From: Baffinella frigidus
Taxonomy: Eukaryota > Cryptophyceae > Cryptomonadales > Baffinellaceae
Assembly (NCBI GenBank): GCA_026770585.1
Contig: MU646535.1
Coordinates: 221,356 to 231,720, forward strand
Reading direction: 5' to 3'
Length of the DNA: 10,365 nucleotides
The notes below the pieces were generated by a model that was not told the DNA's origin, made no database searches, and saw only the letters and a list, made by a program, of their open reading frames with translations. Positions 8,132 through 10,318 of this stretch are shown in pieces (within the stretch, counting starts at the first letter, position 1; every line of letters starts with the position of its first letter). The position numbers were made by a program, and so were the translations under genes.

Positions 8132-10318
8132 ACTACTACTACTACTACTACTTCTACTACTACTACTACCACTAGTAATTAATAACACAACTTCATAAAT
8201 ACGAATAAGAATACGAATTAGAAAAAAAAGCATCGGGGCTCGCAACCTACAACAAACCTGGTAGAGCGCGGCGAGGTCGAACGCCGCTTCCTAACCCCCA
8301 ATCCCTAACCCCCAATCCCTAACCCCTAACCCCTAACCCCTAACCCCCTCATAAGCCCCTAAGCCCTAAGCCCCTAAGCCCTAAGCCCCTAAATCCCTAA
8401 CCCCTAATCCCTAACCCCTAACCCCTAACCCCTAACCCCTATACCCCTCATGAGCCCCTAAGCCCTACGCCCCTAAACCCTAAGCCCCTAAGCCCTAAGC
8501 CCTAAGCGCTTAGCCCTGAGCCCTAAAAGGAACCTGGTAGAGCGCCGCGAGGTCAAAGGCCGCCTCCTAATCCCGAACCCCTAACCCCCCAACCCCCCAA
8601 TCACCTGACCCATAACCCCTAAACCCTAACCCATAAACCAAACCTGGTAGAGGGCCGCGAGGTCAAACGCCGCCTCCGCGTCATCCAGGTCAGCCGCCTT
8701 CTTGTAGTACATCTCCCCCAGCGTCAGATTCTTCGCGACGCCAACCCCTTTGTAGTACATGTACCTGGTCAGGGTATAGGGTTTAGAGTTTAGGGAGCAG
8801 GGCCTTCTTGCGGTACATTTCCCCCAGGGTCAGGTACTTGGCGACACCAACCCCTTTGTAGTGCATGTACCTGGTTAGGTTTATCGATTTATTTAGTACA
8901 TCTCCCCATGGTAAGGTTCTTCGCGACCCAAGAAAAGGTGTGTTTATTACGCAAGAAGAGAAGGGGCGTTTATTACGAAAGAAGAAAAGGTGCGTTTATT
9001 ACGGAAGAAGAAAAGGTGCGTTTATTACGGAAGAAGAAAAGGTGCGTTTATTACGGAAGAAGAAAAGGTGCGTTTATTACGGAAGAAGAAAAGGGGCGTT
9101 TATTACGGAAGAAGAAAAGGTGCGTTTATTACGGATCGAAACCAACCTGTAGGGTTTAGCGTTTAGGGGTTTGGGGCCTGCTGCATGCAGCATGTTTCGC
9201 GAGACATCTCTCCTTGAGATGTCACCCCCCCAGATGTCACCCCCCACCAGATGTCACCCCCCGCGCATAGAAAAAAAACTCGACGAGTGAGAGTTGTCCG
9301 TTCGTGCTACACGTTTGGGGGTTTATGCAGCCACGCTCAGCTATCGAGTTGCACTTATCACATCTCGTCAAACAGAGCTAGGAAGCGCCAGAGCGTTGCG
9401 CCCTGGGGAGCTGGGCTGCTCCAAAGTAGACAAGTTGCTCTAAAGTAGACAAGTTGAAGGAAAACCTTCAACTTGTCTACCCCAGGCTAGTCCGCACAGC
9501 TCCCCCGAAAACGCGTTTTCTGCCCCCCACCCTCAGTGAGATAGATAGATAGAGAGAGAGAGCAAATGAAGCGTTGAAGTCGGAGGGGATGTCGTGCCAC
9601 ACATCATGTCAACTTAAGAATTGTATTTGGGTTTAGGCTTCAGGGTTTAGGGTTGCACCCCAGGGCGTGGAACGCGGCGGGGGTGTTGTGCTGTGCAGCC
9701 TCAAAGTGGACGGATTTGTACCGCACACCCAGCATGTCAACTTAAGAGAAGTCTGTCAACCCGAGTGAGGCAGGGCCAGAGGTTCGCCCGGAGAACCATT
9801 TATCATCAATCATTTTTGGCAACGAAAGTTACTACACGTTTGCCTTGCCATGGCTGGTATGATCCAGTTGTGGATATATTGCAATGTACCGCGTACCTCA
9901 GGGCGTGAAACGCGGCGGGGATGTTGCGACACAAACCCATCATGGCAACTTAAGAAACCACTATTTGGGGTCGAGGGGATTTGGGGTCAAGGGGTGAGGG
10001 GTTTGGGGAGAGGGTTTAGGGTTGCACCCCAGGGCGTTGAACGCGGCGGGGATGTTGTGCGTGGCCGCCTCAAAGTGGACGGATGTGTACCGCACACCCA
10101 GCATGTCAACTTAAGAAAAGCCTGCGTAGCAATAGAAAGCGTACCCCAAGGCGTTGAAGGCGGCGGAGATGTTGTGCCACACAACATCTGTCCATCACGT
10201 CAACTTAAGAATGGTCAGGGGTTCGGAGTTTGGGGGTTGCTGTGTGGGGTTTGCACCCCAGGGCGTTGAAAGCCGCGGGGATGTTGTGCTTGGCCGCTTC
10301 ATCGAAGTACTCTTTTGC
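293..10318 (-). CDS. SEL1L: SEL1L/Hrd3-like ERAD adaptor gene, eight internal exons, partial at both ends
   Basis: Minus-strand join: 10318-10257, 8764-8644, 6727-6641, 4528-4421, 3181-3116, 1787-1706, 725-644, 359-293. The join is 675 nt, 225 codons, with no stop. Every junction is phase-compatible, and the split codons at A/B, F/G and G/H give Gly, Gly and Arg. The product is a run of Sel1-like repeats (about 36-residue helix pairs with LG.MY..G.GV and A..YY.KAA motifs). Its order of blocks follows SEL1L/Hrd3: NALG-YMYYKGVGV, AADLDDAEAAFDLAALY, ALYQKGDVMEARQIFCELAEQ, GVEVAQSN, ASQQG-GADAHLRLGD, then HYQLSSE...LAYLHQ. In that family the protein sits in the ER lumen or membrane and couples misfolded clients to the Hrd1 E3 ligase. 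The signal peptide, N-terminal repeats and the end of the protein lie outside the window. No promoter or polyA signal is assigned. The exon structure is inferred from homology recalled from memory, without transcript data. The B/C junction is about three residues shorter than expected, so a microexon may be missing there. Confidence 0.85.
360..643. repeat. Intron G-H: mixed telomere-like heptamers
   Basis: This 284-nt intron is the shortest in the window. It consists mostly of variants of GGGTTCA, GGGTGCA, GGGTGTA and TTAGGGG read on the + strand. On the coding strand these are C-rich and may serve as the pyrimidine tract of the exon H acceptor. No gene is seen. Confidence 0.8.
644..725 (-). 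CDS. SEL1L: Exon G of SEL1L/Hrd3-like gene (phase 1 to 2), with probable GC donor
   Basis: The exon is 82 nt: GG, then GADAHLRLGDMDWYGMGRPR and NISAAA, then AG. This is the RASQG-x-ADAHLRLGD-x-x-WYG-x-G repeat of SEL1L/Hrd3. The acceptor is a strong CTTTTTTTCAG followed by G. The best donor is GCGAG|GCAAGC, a GC-AG type intron. It is supported because phase 2 here joins the single G opening exon H to give Arg, producing SAAA-R-HYQLSSE, as the family predicts. The repeat carries Asp where LGDMYWYG would be more usual. Two decayed copies lie upstream, at 825-874 and near 956-977. Confidence 0.8.
825..874 (-). pseudogene. Exon G echo (acceptor plus 5' part)
   Basis: The stretch repeats TTTTCAG followed by the G run and GADAHLRLGDMDSYGM, matching the first two thirds of exon G. 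It then breaks off into ACACCCTGGTAC. It lies upstream of exon G in gene order and includes its own pyrimidine tract. The same seven-C run (+ strand) occurs in both copies. Confidence 0.8.
956..977 (-). pseudogene. Small exon G echo
   Basis: The minus strand reads GAGAGTCGTACGGGATGGGC (E-S-Y-G-M-G), resembling the WYGMG part of exon G. It is followed by the same GTACAA-type spacer and GGACGCGACTGAGGACGTGAT motif that separates the other copies. This suggests a third, more decayed unit of the same tandem duplication. Confidence 0.45.
1059..1205. mobile_element. MITE-like foldback with 25-nt perfect terminal inverted repeats
   Basis: Positions 1059-1083 and 1181-1205 are exact reverse complements (core TCTCATATGGAAACACTTAC). 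The 97-nt middle is AT-rich and has no coding sign. The total is 147 bp, typical of a short non-autonomous DNA element. I could not identify a clear target-site duplication. Confidence 0.75.
1706..1787 (-). CDS. SEL1L: Exon F of SEL1L/Hrd3-like gene (phase 0 to 1)
   Basis: The exon is 82 nt, 27 codons plus one base: IWAGDKSENATLRLLSVRRM, then MERASQQ and G. It aligns with the SEL1L segment where a short acidic loop (GEN-like, here SENA) leads into a helix ending in RAASQG. The acceptor is ATGGGCAG|ATT, the only one not followed by G. Heptamer DNA (AATCCCCAAACCCC) runs up to it. The donor is CAGCAAG|GTCTTG, followed by a run of 14 C residues on this strand. The leftover G joins GG from exon G to form Gly. 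No echo copy of this exon was found. Without splicing the frame stays open for about 19 more codons, so a read-through C-terminal variant is conceivable. Confidence 0.77.
1796..2035. repeat. Interstitial TTTAGGG telomere-type array
   Basis: The + strand starts with degenerate GGATTAGGG and TTTAGTG variants. These become about nine clean TTTAGGG units near 1963-2028. The array runs almost to the exon F acceptor. It is internal, with exons on both sides, so it is not a chromosome end. Confidence 0.93.
2072..2200. mobile_element. 129-bp imperfect foldback element
   Basis: Positions 2072-2100 and 2172-2200 pair at 25 of 29 positions. The interior has a second pair (CTTAAGTCA near 2109 and TGACTTAAG near 2164) and a small GCCACC/GGTGGC hairpin at 2132-2150. 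It may be a MITE. No target duplication was recognised. Confidence 0.6.
2201..2368. repeat. AACCCTC heptamer array inside a direct repeat
   Basis: About eight CAACCCT heptamers lie at 2262-2314. They are flanked by two copies of GTACGCCTCTTGCGGTGTCAA or a near match, at about 2202 and 2327. These heptamers run opposite to the TTTAGGG array 230 bp away, since CCCT is on the + strand. Confidence 0.75.
2369..2759. other. Intron E-F stretch with dispersed short motifs
   Basis: No gene is seen. There is an AAG tract at 2484-2497. An 11-nt inverted pair lies at 2633-2643 and 2708-2718 (CCTTAAGTCAA). The motif CCTAAGTCAACTCCCC (2604-2619) recurs inside the large foldback at 7048-7207. CTTAAGTTGAC-type words also mark the exon A echoes. 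Confidence 0.5.
2760..2787. repeat. Short perfect hairpin
   Basis: CTACATCAGATG pairs with CATCTGATGTAG across a four-base loop. The same CATCAGATGGGCG word appears in the larger hairpin at 2874-2927. Confidence 0.8.
2861..3115. repeat. Three diverged copies of the first part of intron E-F
   Basis: Related segments ACACAAATAG-AGCACATC-TGATGGGCGGGGGGTCACG occur at about 2861-2897, 3008-3044 and 3078-3115. The last one ends at the exon E donor. CAAGGGATCACTTTTACAC is shared between about 2990 and 3062. This looks like tandem duplication of the donor-proximal intron. Confidence 0.7.
2874..2927. repeat. Perfect 21-nt-arm GC-rich hairpin containing an exon E donor echo
   Basis: Positions 2874-2894 and 2907-2927 are exact reverse complements with a 12-nt loop. 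On the coding strand the loop and the left arm read GCTTTC|GTGACCCCCC, a copy of the exon E donor (GCTTTC|GTAACCCCCC). The sequence therefore belongs to the repeated start of intron E-F. Confidence 0.8.
3116..3181 (-). CDS. SEL1L: Exon E of SEL1L/Hrd3-like gene (phase 0 to 0)
   Basis: The exon is 66 nt, 22 codons: GVEVAQSNCAWLHLKGLSDS, then AF. The EVAQSN..A core is the signature that follows LAEQG in SEL1L/Hrd3. The acceptor is GCGTTCAG|GGT and the donor is GCTTTC|GTAACC, so both ends are phase 0 and match exons D and F. Three more copies of the acceptor and GVEVAQSN lie upstream (3274-3576), but their reading frames run into unrelated sequence. This copy alone continues with CAWLHLKG and a usable donor, so I take it as the functional exon. 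The donor is poor at its exonic side (TTC), so the 3' end is less certain than the 5' end. Confidence 0.78.
3274..3297 (-). pseudogene. Exon E echo 1 (acceptor plus GVEVAQSN)
   Basis: GCGTTCAG followed by GGT GTG GAA GTG GCG CAA AGC AAC copies the start of exon E with its upstream intron sequence. The following codons diverge. It lies upstream of exon E in gene order, with the start 116 nt from that of the working exon. Confidence 0.85.
3448..3471 (-). pseudogene. Exon E echo 2
   Basis: CGTGCAG followed by GVEVAQSN, then SRAG in a different context. The surrounding unit (GATCGGCCCGGC..AATTTTC..CGATTTCCC) is shared with the other copies, which shows that the duplicated unit includes upstream intron. 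Confidence 0.85.
3541..3576 (-). pseudogene. Exon E echo 3
   Basis: GTGCAG, then GVEVAQSNFRNA. The frame keeps going for a few codons beyond the shared block, but no donor or Sel1 continuation is visible. Confidence 0.8.
3668..3914. repeat. Nested GC-rich foldback
   Basis: Positions 3776-3796 and 3894-3914 pair perfectly over 21 nt (GAGGTGTTTCTGGTACGGAG). Pairing continues inward for about 31 nt with two mismatches after a 4-nt gap. A third copy of TACCAGAAACACCTC lies at about 3670, so an alternative outer stem is possible. GGCCCAAGCACGCCCCT words are repeated between the arms. Confidence 0.75.
3962..4149. mobile_element. 188-bp foldback with 60-nt arms
   Basis: Positions 3962-4021 and 4090-4149 pair with two mismatches in 60. 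Weaker pairing extends about 12 nt outward. The 68-nt interior holds two tandem copies of a unit ending AACCCGGATCYGGGTTTGT. The second unit is an inverted copy of sequence next to the exon D echo (see 4171-4196). It resembles a foldback transposon, but no coding part or clear target duplication is visible. Confidence 0.75.
4171..4196. repeat. 26-nt inverted copy shared with the foldback interior
   Basis: AAACCCGGATCCGGGTTCAG plus ACCTGC is the exact reverse complement of the segment ending at about 4089 inside the foldback. On the minus strand it reads GCAG|GTCTGAACCC, the edge of the exon D echo and its donor. Confidence 0.85.
4193..4234 (-). pseudogene. Exon D echo (3' part with donor)
   Basis: These 42 nt encode VMEARQIFCELAEQ and are almost identical to the end of exon D. 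A GT donor follows (GAGCAG|GTCTGA), but no acceptor is visible on the other side. It lies downstream of exon D in gene order. Confidence 0.9.
4320..4420. repeat. GGGTTTC heptamer array abutting the exon D donor
   Basis: The + strand shows GGGTTTC, GGGTTCC and TTCAGGT variants ending in about four clean GGGTTTC units. On the coding strand these are CCCGAAA units starting within the first bases of the intron. They are telomere-like in period and G-run but carry C in place of A. Confidence 0.88.
4421..4528 (-). CDS. SEL1L: Exon D of SEL1L/Hrd3-like gene (phase 0 to 0), 36 codons
   Basis: The exon is exactly 108 nt, one Sel1-repeat length: VETHSGVANELRDG, then VALYQKGDVMEARQIFCELAEQ in two parts (VALYQKGDVMEA, RQIFCELAEQ). 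The second helix pair aligns with the conserved SEL1L block in which a tyrosine- and KDGD-like turn precedes a helix ending LLLAEQ. The acceptor is AATTGCAG|GTGG, preceded by an AT-rich stretch (AATTAATTAATT). The donor is GAACAG|GTACCC and runs directly into CCCGAAA heptamers. Joined to exon E it reads CELAEQ-GVEVAQSN, the most diagnostic stretch of the family. A 42-nt copy of its last 14 codons and donor sits at 4193-4234. Confidence 0.9.
4529..4733. other. Start of intron C-D (3' end in gene order), AT-rich then unique
   Basis: An AT-rich tract at 4536-4575 (AATTAATTAATT) precedes the exon D acceptor on the coding strand and may carry its branch point. I see nothing in 4580-4730. Confidence 0.5.
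4734..4830. repeat. GGGTTTC heptamers with one minisatellite fragment
   Basis: Degenerate GTTTCGG heptamers flank a fragment GTGTAGGACGGCACCGTCTT at about 4762. The fragment belongs to the minisatellite at 4991-5290. Confidence 0.75.
4834..4960. other. Cloverleaf-like multi-hairpin insert
   Basis: A perfect 13-nt closing stem (4834-4846 with 4948-4960, CCACTTAGCAGGC) encloses several inner hairpins. These are the GGCACCGGTGCC palindrome, GAATCA/TGATTC, CTGAC/GTCAG, and CCCCCGGA/TCCGGGGG with a two-base loop. It sits inside heptamer DNA. It could be a compact foldback element or a structured RNA. Confidence 0.6.
4991..5290. repeat. Minisatellite of about 44-109 bp units with heptamer spacers
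   Basis: GTGTAGGACGGCACCATCTT starts at 4991, 5100, 5202 and 5246 (the third is truncated). It is followed by CTTGAGAACCATGACGGCAG and CGGTGCAGTT. Between units lie GGGTTTC/GGTTCC heptamers. The minus-strand translation (AVMVLKKMVPSYT) is open but repetitive, and I do not regard it as a gene. Confidence 0.8.
5385..5560. repeat. GC-rich minisatellite, first block
   Basis: Repeated words include CCATGGCTGGTACTA, GGACACGAC, ACGCGWGCGTGTGTCCAGGAAGGGATGG and ACCAGTACAMACAGGACGCGAG. The same words dominate 5940-6640. Confidence 0.7.
5561..5939. other. Mostly unique part of intron C-D
   Basis: No echo or strong repeat is seen except AAG-rich DNA at 5918-5945. The minus strand is open in two frames here but gives no recognisable motif. 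Confidence 0.5.
6126..6191 (-). pseudogene. Chimeric echo: exon A-type start joined to exon C end
   Basis: The stretch reads MLGLRYKFVNFGAK (the exon A-echo unit, compare 9659-9735), then the last 17 nt of exon C and its donor. 29 nt across the exon C donor are identical to the working copy. The two halves come from echoes that are otherwise about 3.5 kb apart. Confidence 0.75.
6157..6226. repeat. Dispersed 70-bp repeat, also at 9702-9770
   Basis: Shared order: CAAAGTTGAC, ATTTGTACCGCAMACCCAGC, ATGTCAACTTA, then GTCAACC and GAGTGAGG. Similarity extends past the exon-like part on both sides, so this is a copied or moved segment and not just chance likeness. Confidence 0.8.
6412..6470 (-). pseudogene. 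Exon C echo (3' part with donor)
   Basis: It encodes RAIPYLEPGPESGFQIAMA, matching residues 8-29 of exon C with a small deletion. GTTGTGACCC follows, as at the exon C donor (GTTGCGACCC). The 5' start of the exon is missing. Confidence 0.85.
6641..6727 (-). CDS. SEL1L: Exon C of SEL1L/Hrd3-like gene (phase 0 to 0)
   Basis: The exon is 87 nt, 29 codons: DADGNLTRAIPYLEQGSESG, then FWRAQLAMA. It matches the part of SEL1L where a Sel1 helix (A.ELF or AIPYLE) is followed by G..W and a less regular helix before the next block. The acceptor is GAAACAG|GAC. The donor is ATGGCG|GTTGCG, which is weak beyond GT. Its last 29 nt across the donor recur exactly at 6126, and a longer decayed copy ends at 6412. 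The junction from exon B (ALYQ to DADGN) lacks a few residues of the usual G.GV turn. Either the turn is naturally short or a microexon lies unseen between them. Confidence 0.83.
6809..6841 (-). pseudogene. Exon B echo 4, decayed
   Basis: It encodes EATFDLAAPK, copying the end of exon B with the ALYQ end lost. It is the most distant of the downstream exon B echoes, close to exon C. Confidence 0.7.
6877..6915 (-). pseudogene. Exon C echo (5' part)
   Basis: It encodes DVDGNLPRAIPYL, matching the start of exon C, then diverges to a stop. The acceptor position reads ACAT instead of ACAG. It lies upstream of exon C in gene order. Confidence 0.82.
7048..7207. mobile_element. 160-bp foldback with perfect 70-nt arms
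   Basis: Positions 7048-7117 and 7138-7207 are exact reverse complements around a 20-nt loop. TATC lies immediately outside both arms (7044-7047 and 7208-7211), a possible 4-bp target-site duplication. Perfect arms imply recent formation or ongoing correction. In the pre-mRNA it would form a 70-bp duplex. Confidence 0.9.
7262..7324. repeat. Three tandem 21-bp units
   Basis: Units CAACACATCTTCCGGTGTGTC and variants start at 7262, 7283 and 7304. Each can form a small CACATC..GRTGTG hairpin. Confidence 0.85.
7388..7561. mobile_element. Second large foldback, about 146-174 bp
   Basis: Positions 7402-7462 pair with 7486-7547 almost perfectly, with one transition (T in the left arm, C in the right) and one small indel. 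Weaker pairing extends 14 nt outward on each side. The arms contain further nested palindromes of TACGGTAGGCCGTAGG type. It differs in sequence from the element at 7048-7207. The word CTACCGTAGG(G) is shared with the foldback at 3962-4149. Confidence 0.85.
7585..7750. repeat. CCCTAAA/CCCTAAC heptamers
   Basis: The + strand shows AAACCCTAACCCCTAATC, CTAAACCCTAAACCCTAAG and CACCCTAGACACCCAACCC around echo 3. This is TTTAGGG type in the coding-strand sense. Confidence 0.85.
7616..7648 (-). pseudogene. Exon B echo 3, decayed microexon-like
   Basis: These 33 nt encode EAVFNLSALYQ, followed by GTTTAG. The acceptor side has lost its AG. Heptamers flank both sides. Confidence 0.7.
7785..8172. repeat. 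ACT/CTG trinucleotide block with four embedded palindromes
   Basis: ACT (CTA) repeats are broken by four copies of ACATCTCGGGGAGRTGTACT at 7786, 7865, 7961 and 8042 (spacing 79, 96 and 81). The first, with its flank, forms a 10-bp-arm hairpin with a GGG loop. About 15 CTG units lie at 8087-8131. The long open frames here are homopolymer (Ser, Val or Leu) and are not counted as genes. Confidence 0.9.
8258..8290 (-). pseudogene. Exon B echo 2: intact 33-nt microexon-like copy
   Basis: GGTTAG|GAA...CAG|GTTTGT encloses exactly 11 codons, EAAFDLAALYQ, in phase 0/0. It copies the end of exon B with its donor and has gained an AG from a TTAGGGG heptamer on the other side. It could be spliced in without a frameshift, but no evidence shows that it is. 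Confidence 0.85.
8281..8640. repeat. CCCTAAC-type heptamer and octamer arrays
   Basis: The + strand is CCCTAACC, CCCCTAAG, CCCCTAAT and similar for most of 300 bp, interrupted by exon B echo 1. On the coding strand these are G-rich (TTAGGGG), unlike the C-rich arrays next to exons D, F, G and H. Confidence 0.9.
8534..8566 (-). pseudogene. Exon B echo 1: intact 33-nt microexon-like copy
   Basis: GATTAG|GAG...CAG|GTTCCT again encloses 11 codons of EAAFDLAALYQ. It is the closest downstream copy to exon B (78 nt away). Its AG comes from heptamer DNA, as in echo 2. Confidence 0.85.
8644..8764 (-). CDS. SEL1L: Exon B of SEL1L/Hrd3-like gene (phase 2 to 0), near-complete Sel1 repeat
   Basis: The exon is 121 nt: one base completing Gly, then 40 codons. 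The product opens YMYYKGVGVAKNLTLGEMYY and continues KKAADLDDAEAAFDLAALYQ. This is the clearest Sel1 repeat in the window, with MYYKGVGV turn, GEMYYKKAADL helix, then DAEAAFDLAALY as the next first helix. The acceptor is CCTGACCAG|GTAC and the donor is TACCAG|GTTTGG. Both sides abut heptamer repeats: CTAAACCCTATACCC before the acceptor and GGTTTATGGGTTAGGG after the donor. Truncated copies flank it on both sides, 5' pieces upstream and 3' pieces downstream. Confidence 0.92.
8801..8870 (-). pseudogene. Exon B echo (acceptor plus 5' part)
   Basis: AACCAG|G then YMHYKGVGVAKYLTLGEMYR and KKA copies the first 23 codons of exon B with its acceptor. It then breaks off into CTCCCTAAACTC heptamers. 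It lies upstream of exon B in gene order. Confidence 0.9.
8897..8928 (-). pseudogene. Second, shorter exon B 5' echo
   Basis: It reads VAKNLTMG, then a one-base deletion relative to LGEMY puts the rest out of frame. This is a fragment of the same repeat unit as 8801-8870. Confidence 0.7.
8938..9135. repeat. 26-bp minisatellite, seven and a half units
   Basis: The unit GTGCGTTTATTACGGAAGAA plus GAAAAG starts at 8938, 8964, 8990, 9016, 9042, 9068, 9094 and 9120. On the coding strand each unit gives a CTTTTCTTCTTCC pyrimidine tract upstream of exon B. The + strand is open in more than one frame because the unit has no stop, so I do not call a gene. Confidence 0.95.
9179..9264. repeat. Small palindromes and AGATGTCACCCCCC triplet
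   Basis: TGCTGCATGCAGCA (9179-9192) is a perfect palindrome. GACATCTC/GAGATGTC (9203-9223) is a hairpin. AGATGTCACCCCCC is repeated three times at 9217-9264. Confidence 0.8.
9265..9570. other. Intron A-B stretch with a 16-bp hairpin and GATA/GA microsatellite
   Basis: Positions 9445-9460 and 9465-9480 pair perfectly (GTAGACAAGTTGAAGG) around AAAA. Left-arm words are also repeated at 9425. Weaker pairing of GGGGAGCTG regions extends the fold outward. GATA and GA repeats lie at 9539-9562. I see no gene in 9265-9420. Confidence 0.75.
9571..9605 (-). pseudogene. Exon A echo 5, most decayed
   Basis: It encodes WHDIPSDFNA, compared with KHNIPAAFNA in exon A. No donor remains. A CTTAAGTTGACATGATG motif stands before it, as in the other units. 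Confidence 0.7.
9659..9735 (-). pseudogene. Exon A echo 4 (3' part with donor)
   Basis: These 77 nt read MLGVRYKSVHFEAAQHNTPA, then AFHAL and GG, followed by GTGCAACCC as at exon A. CTTAAGTTGAC precedes it. The phase at the donor is the same as in exon A. Confidence 0.88.
9897..9930 (-). pseudogene. Exon A echo 3
   Basis: It reads RNIPAAFHAL then AG|GTACGC, shortened at its 5' side. CTTAAGTTGCCATGATGGG precedes it. Confidence 0.8.
10028..10104 (-). pseudogene. Exon A echo 2
   Basis: These 77 nt read MLGVRYTSVHFEAATHNIPA, then AFNAL and GG, with GTGCAACCCTAAACCC following. It is the best-preserved echo of exon A and has the same length as echo 4. Confidence 0.9.
10145..10180 (-). pseudogene. 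Exon A echo 1
   Basis: It reads WHNISAAFNAL then GG|GTACGC. It is the copy nearest to exon A. Confidence 0.83.
10257..10318 (-). CDS. SEL1L: Exon A of SEL1L/Hrd3-like gene (phase 0 to 2)
   Basis: The exon is 62 nt, encoding AKEYFDEAAKHNIPAAFNAL plus two bases of a Gly codon. It supplies the second helix of one Sel1 repeat (A..YFDEAAKHN) and the first helix of the next (PAAFNALG). The acceptor is CTGCAG|GCA at the high-coordinate end. A pyrimidine-rich CCCTCAACCCTA heptamer stretch sits just before it. The donor is CTGGG|GTGCAA. The GG left over joins the lone G that opens exon B to make Gly, giving NALG-YMYYKG as expected for the family. Five degenerate copies of its 3' half lie downstream in the intron. 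This copy is the only one that starts with the canonical AKEYFDE helix directly after a CAG acceptor, which is why I take it as the working exon. Confidence 0.85.

Larger units (their letters stand above)
9571..10256. repeat. Tandem array of exon A-derived units marked by CTTAAGTTGAC
   Basis: Five units of about 113 to 240 bp each carry CTTAAGTTGRC-ATG, an exon A-like 3' part and short heptamer DNA (GGGTTTAGGGTT). The MLGVRY start is not in exon A itself, so the units have their own history after the first duplication. Confidence 0.85.

Noticed and set aside
7730-8245. Minus-strand open frame rich in Ser, and overlapping Val/Ala and Leu frames
   Set aside because: They are products of ACT/CTG trinucleotide repeats in different frames, without start context or a domain.
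8865-9159. Plus-strand open frames with a 26-residue repeat
   Set aside because: They arise because the 26-bp unit contains no stop in any + frame. There is no other coding evidence, and the strand is opposite to the gene.
9571-10260. CRISPR-like regularly spaced repeats
   Set aside because: Unit lengths vary from about 113 to 240 bp, the repeats encode exon A pieces, and the context is a eukaryotic intron.
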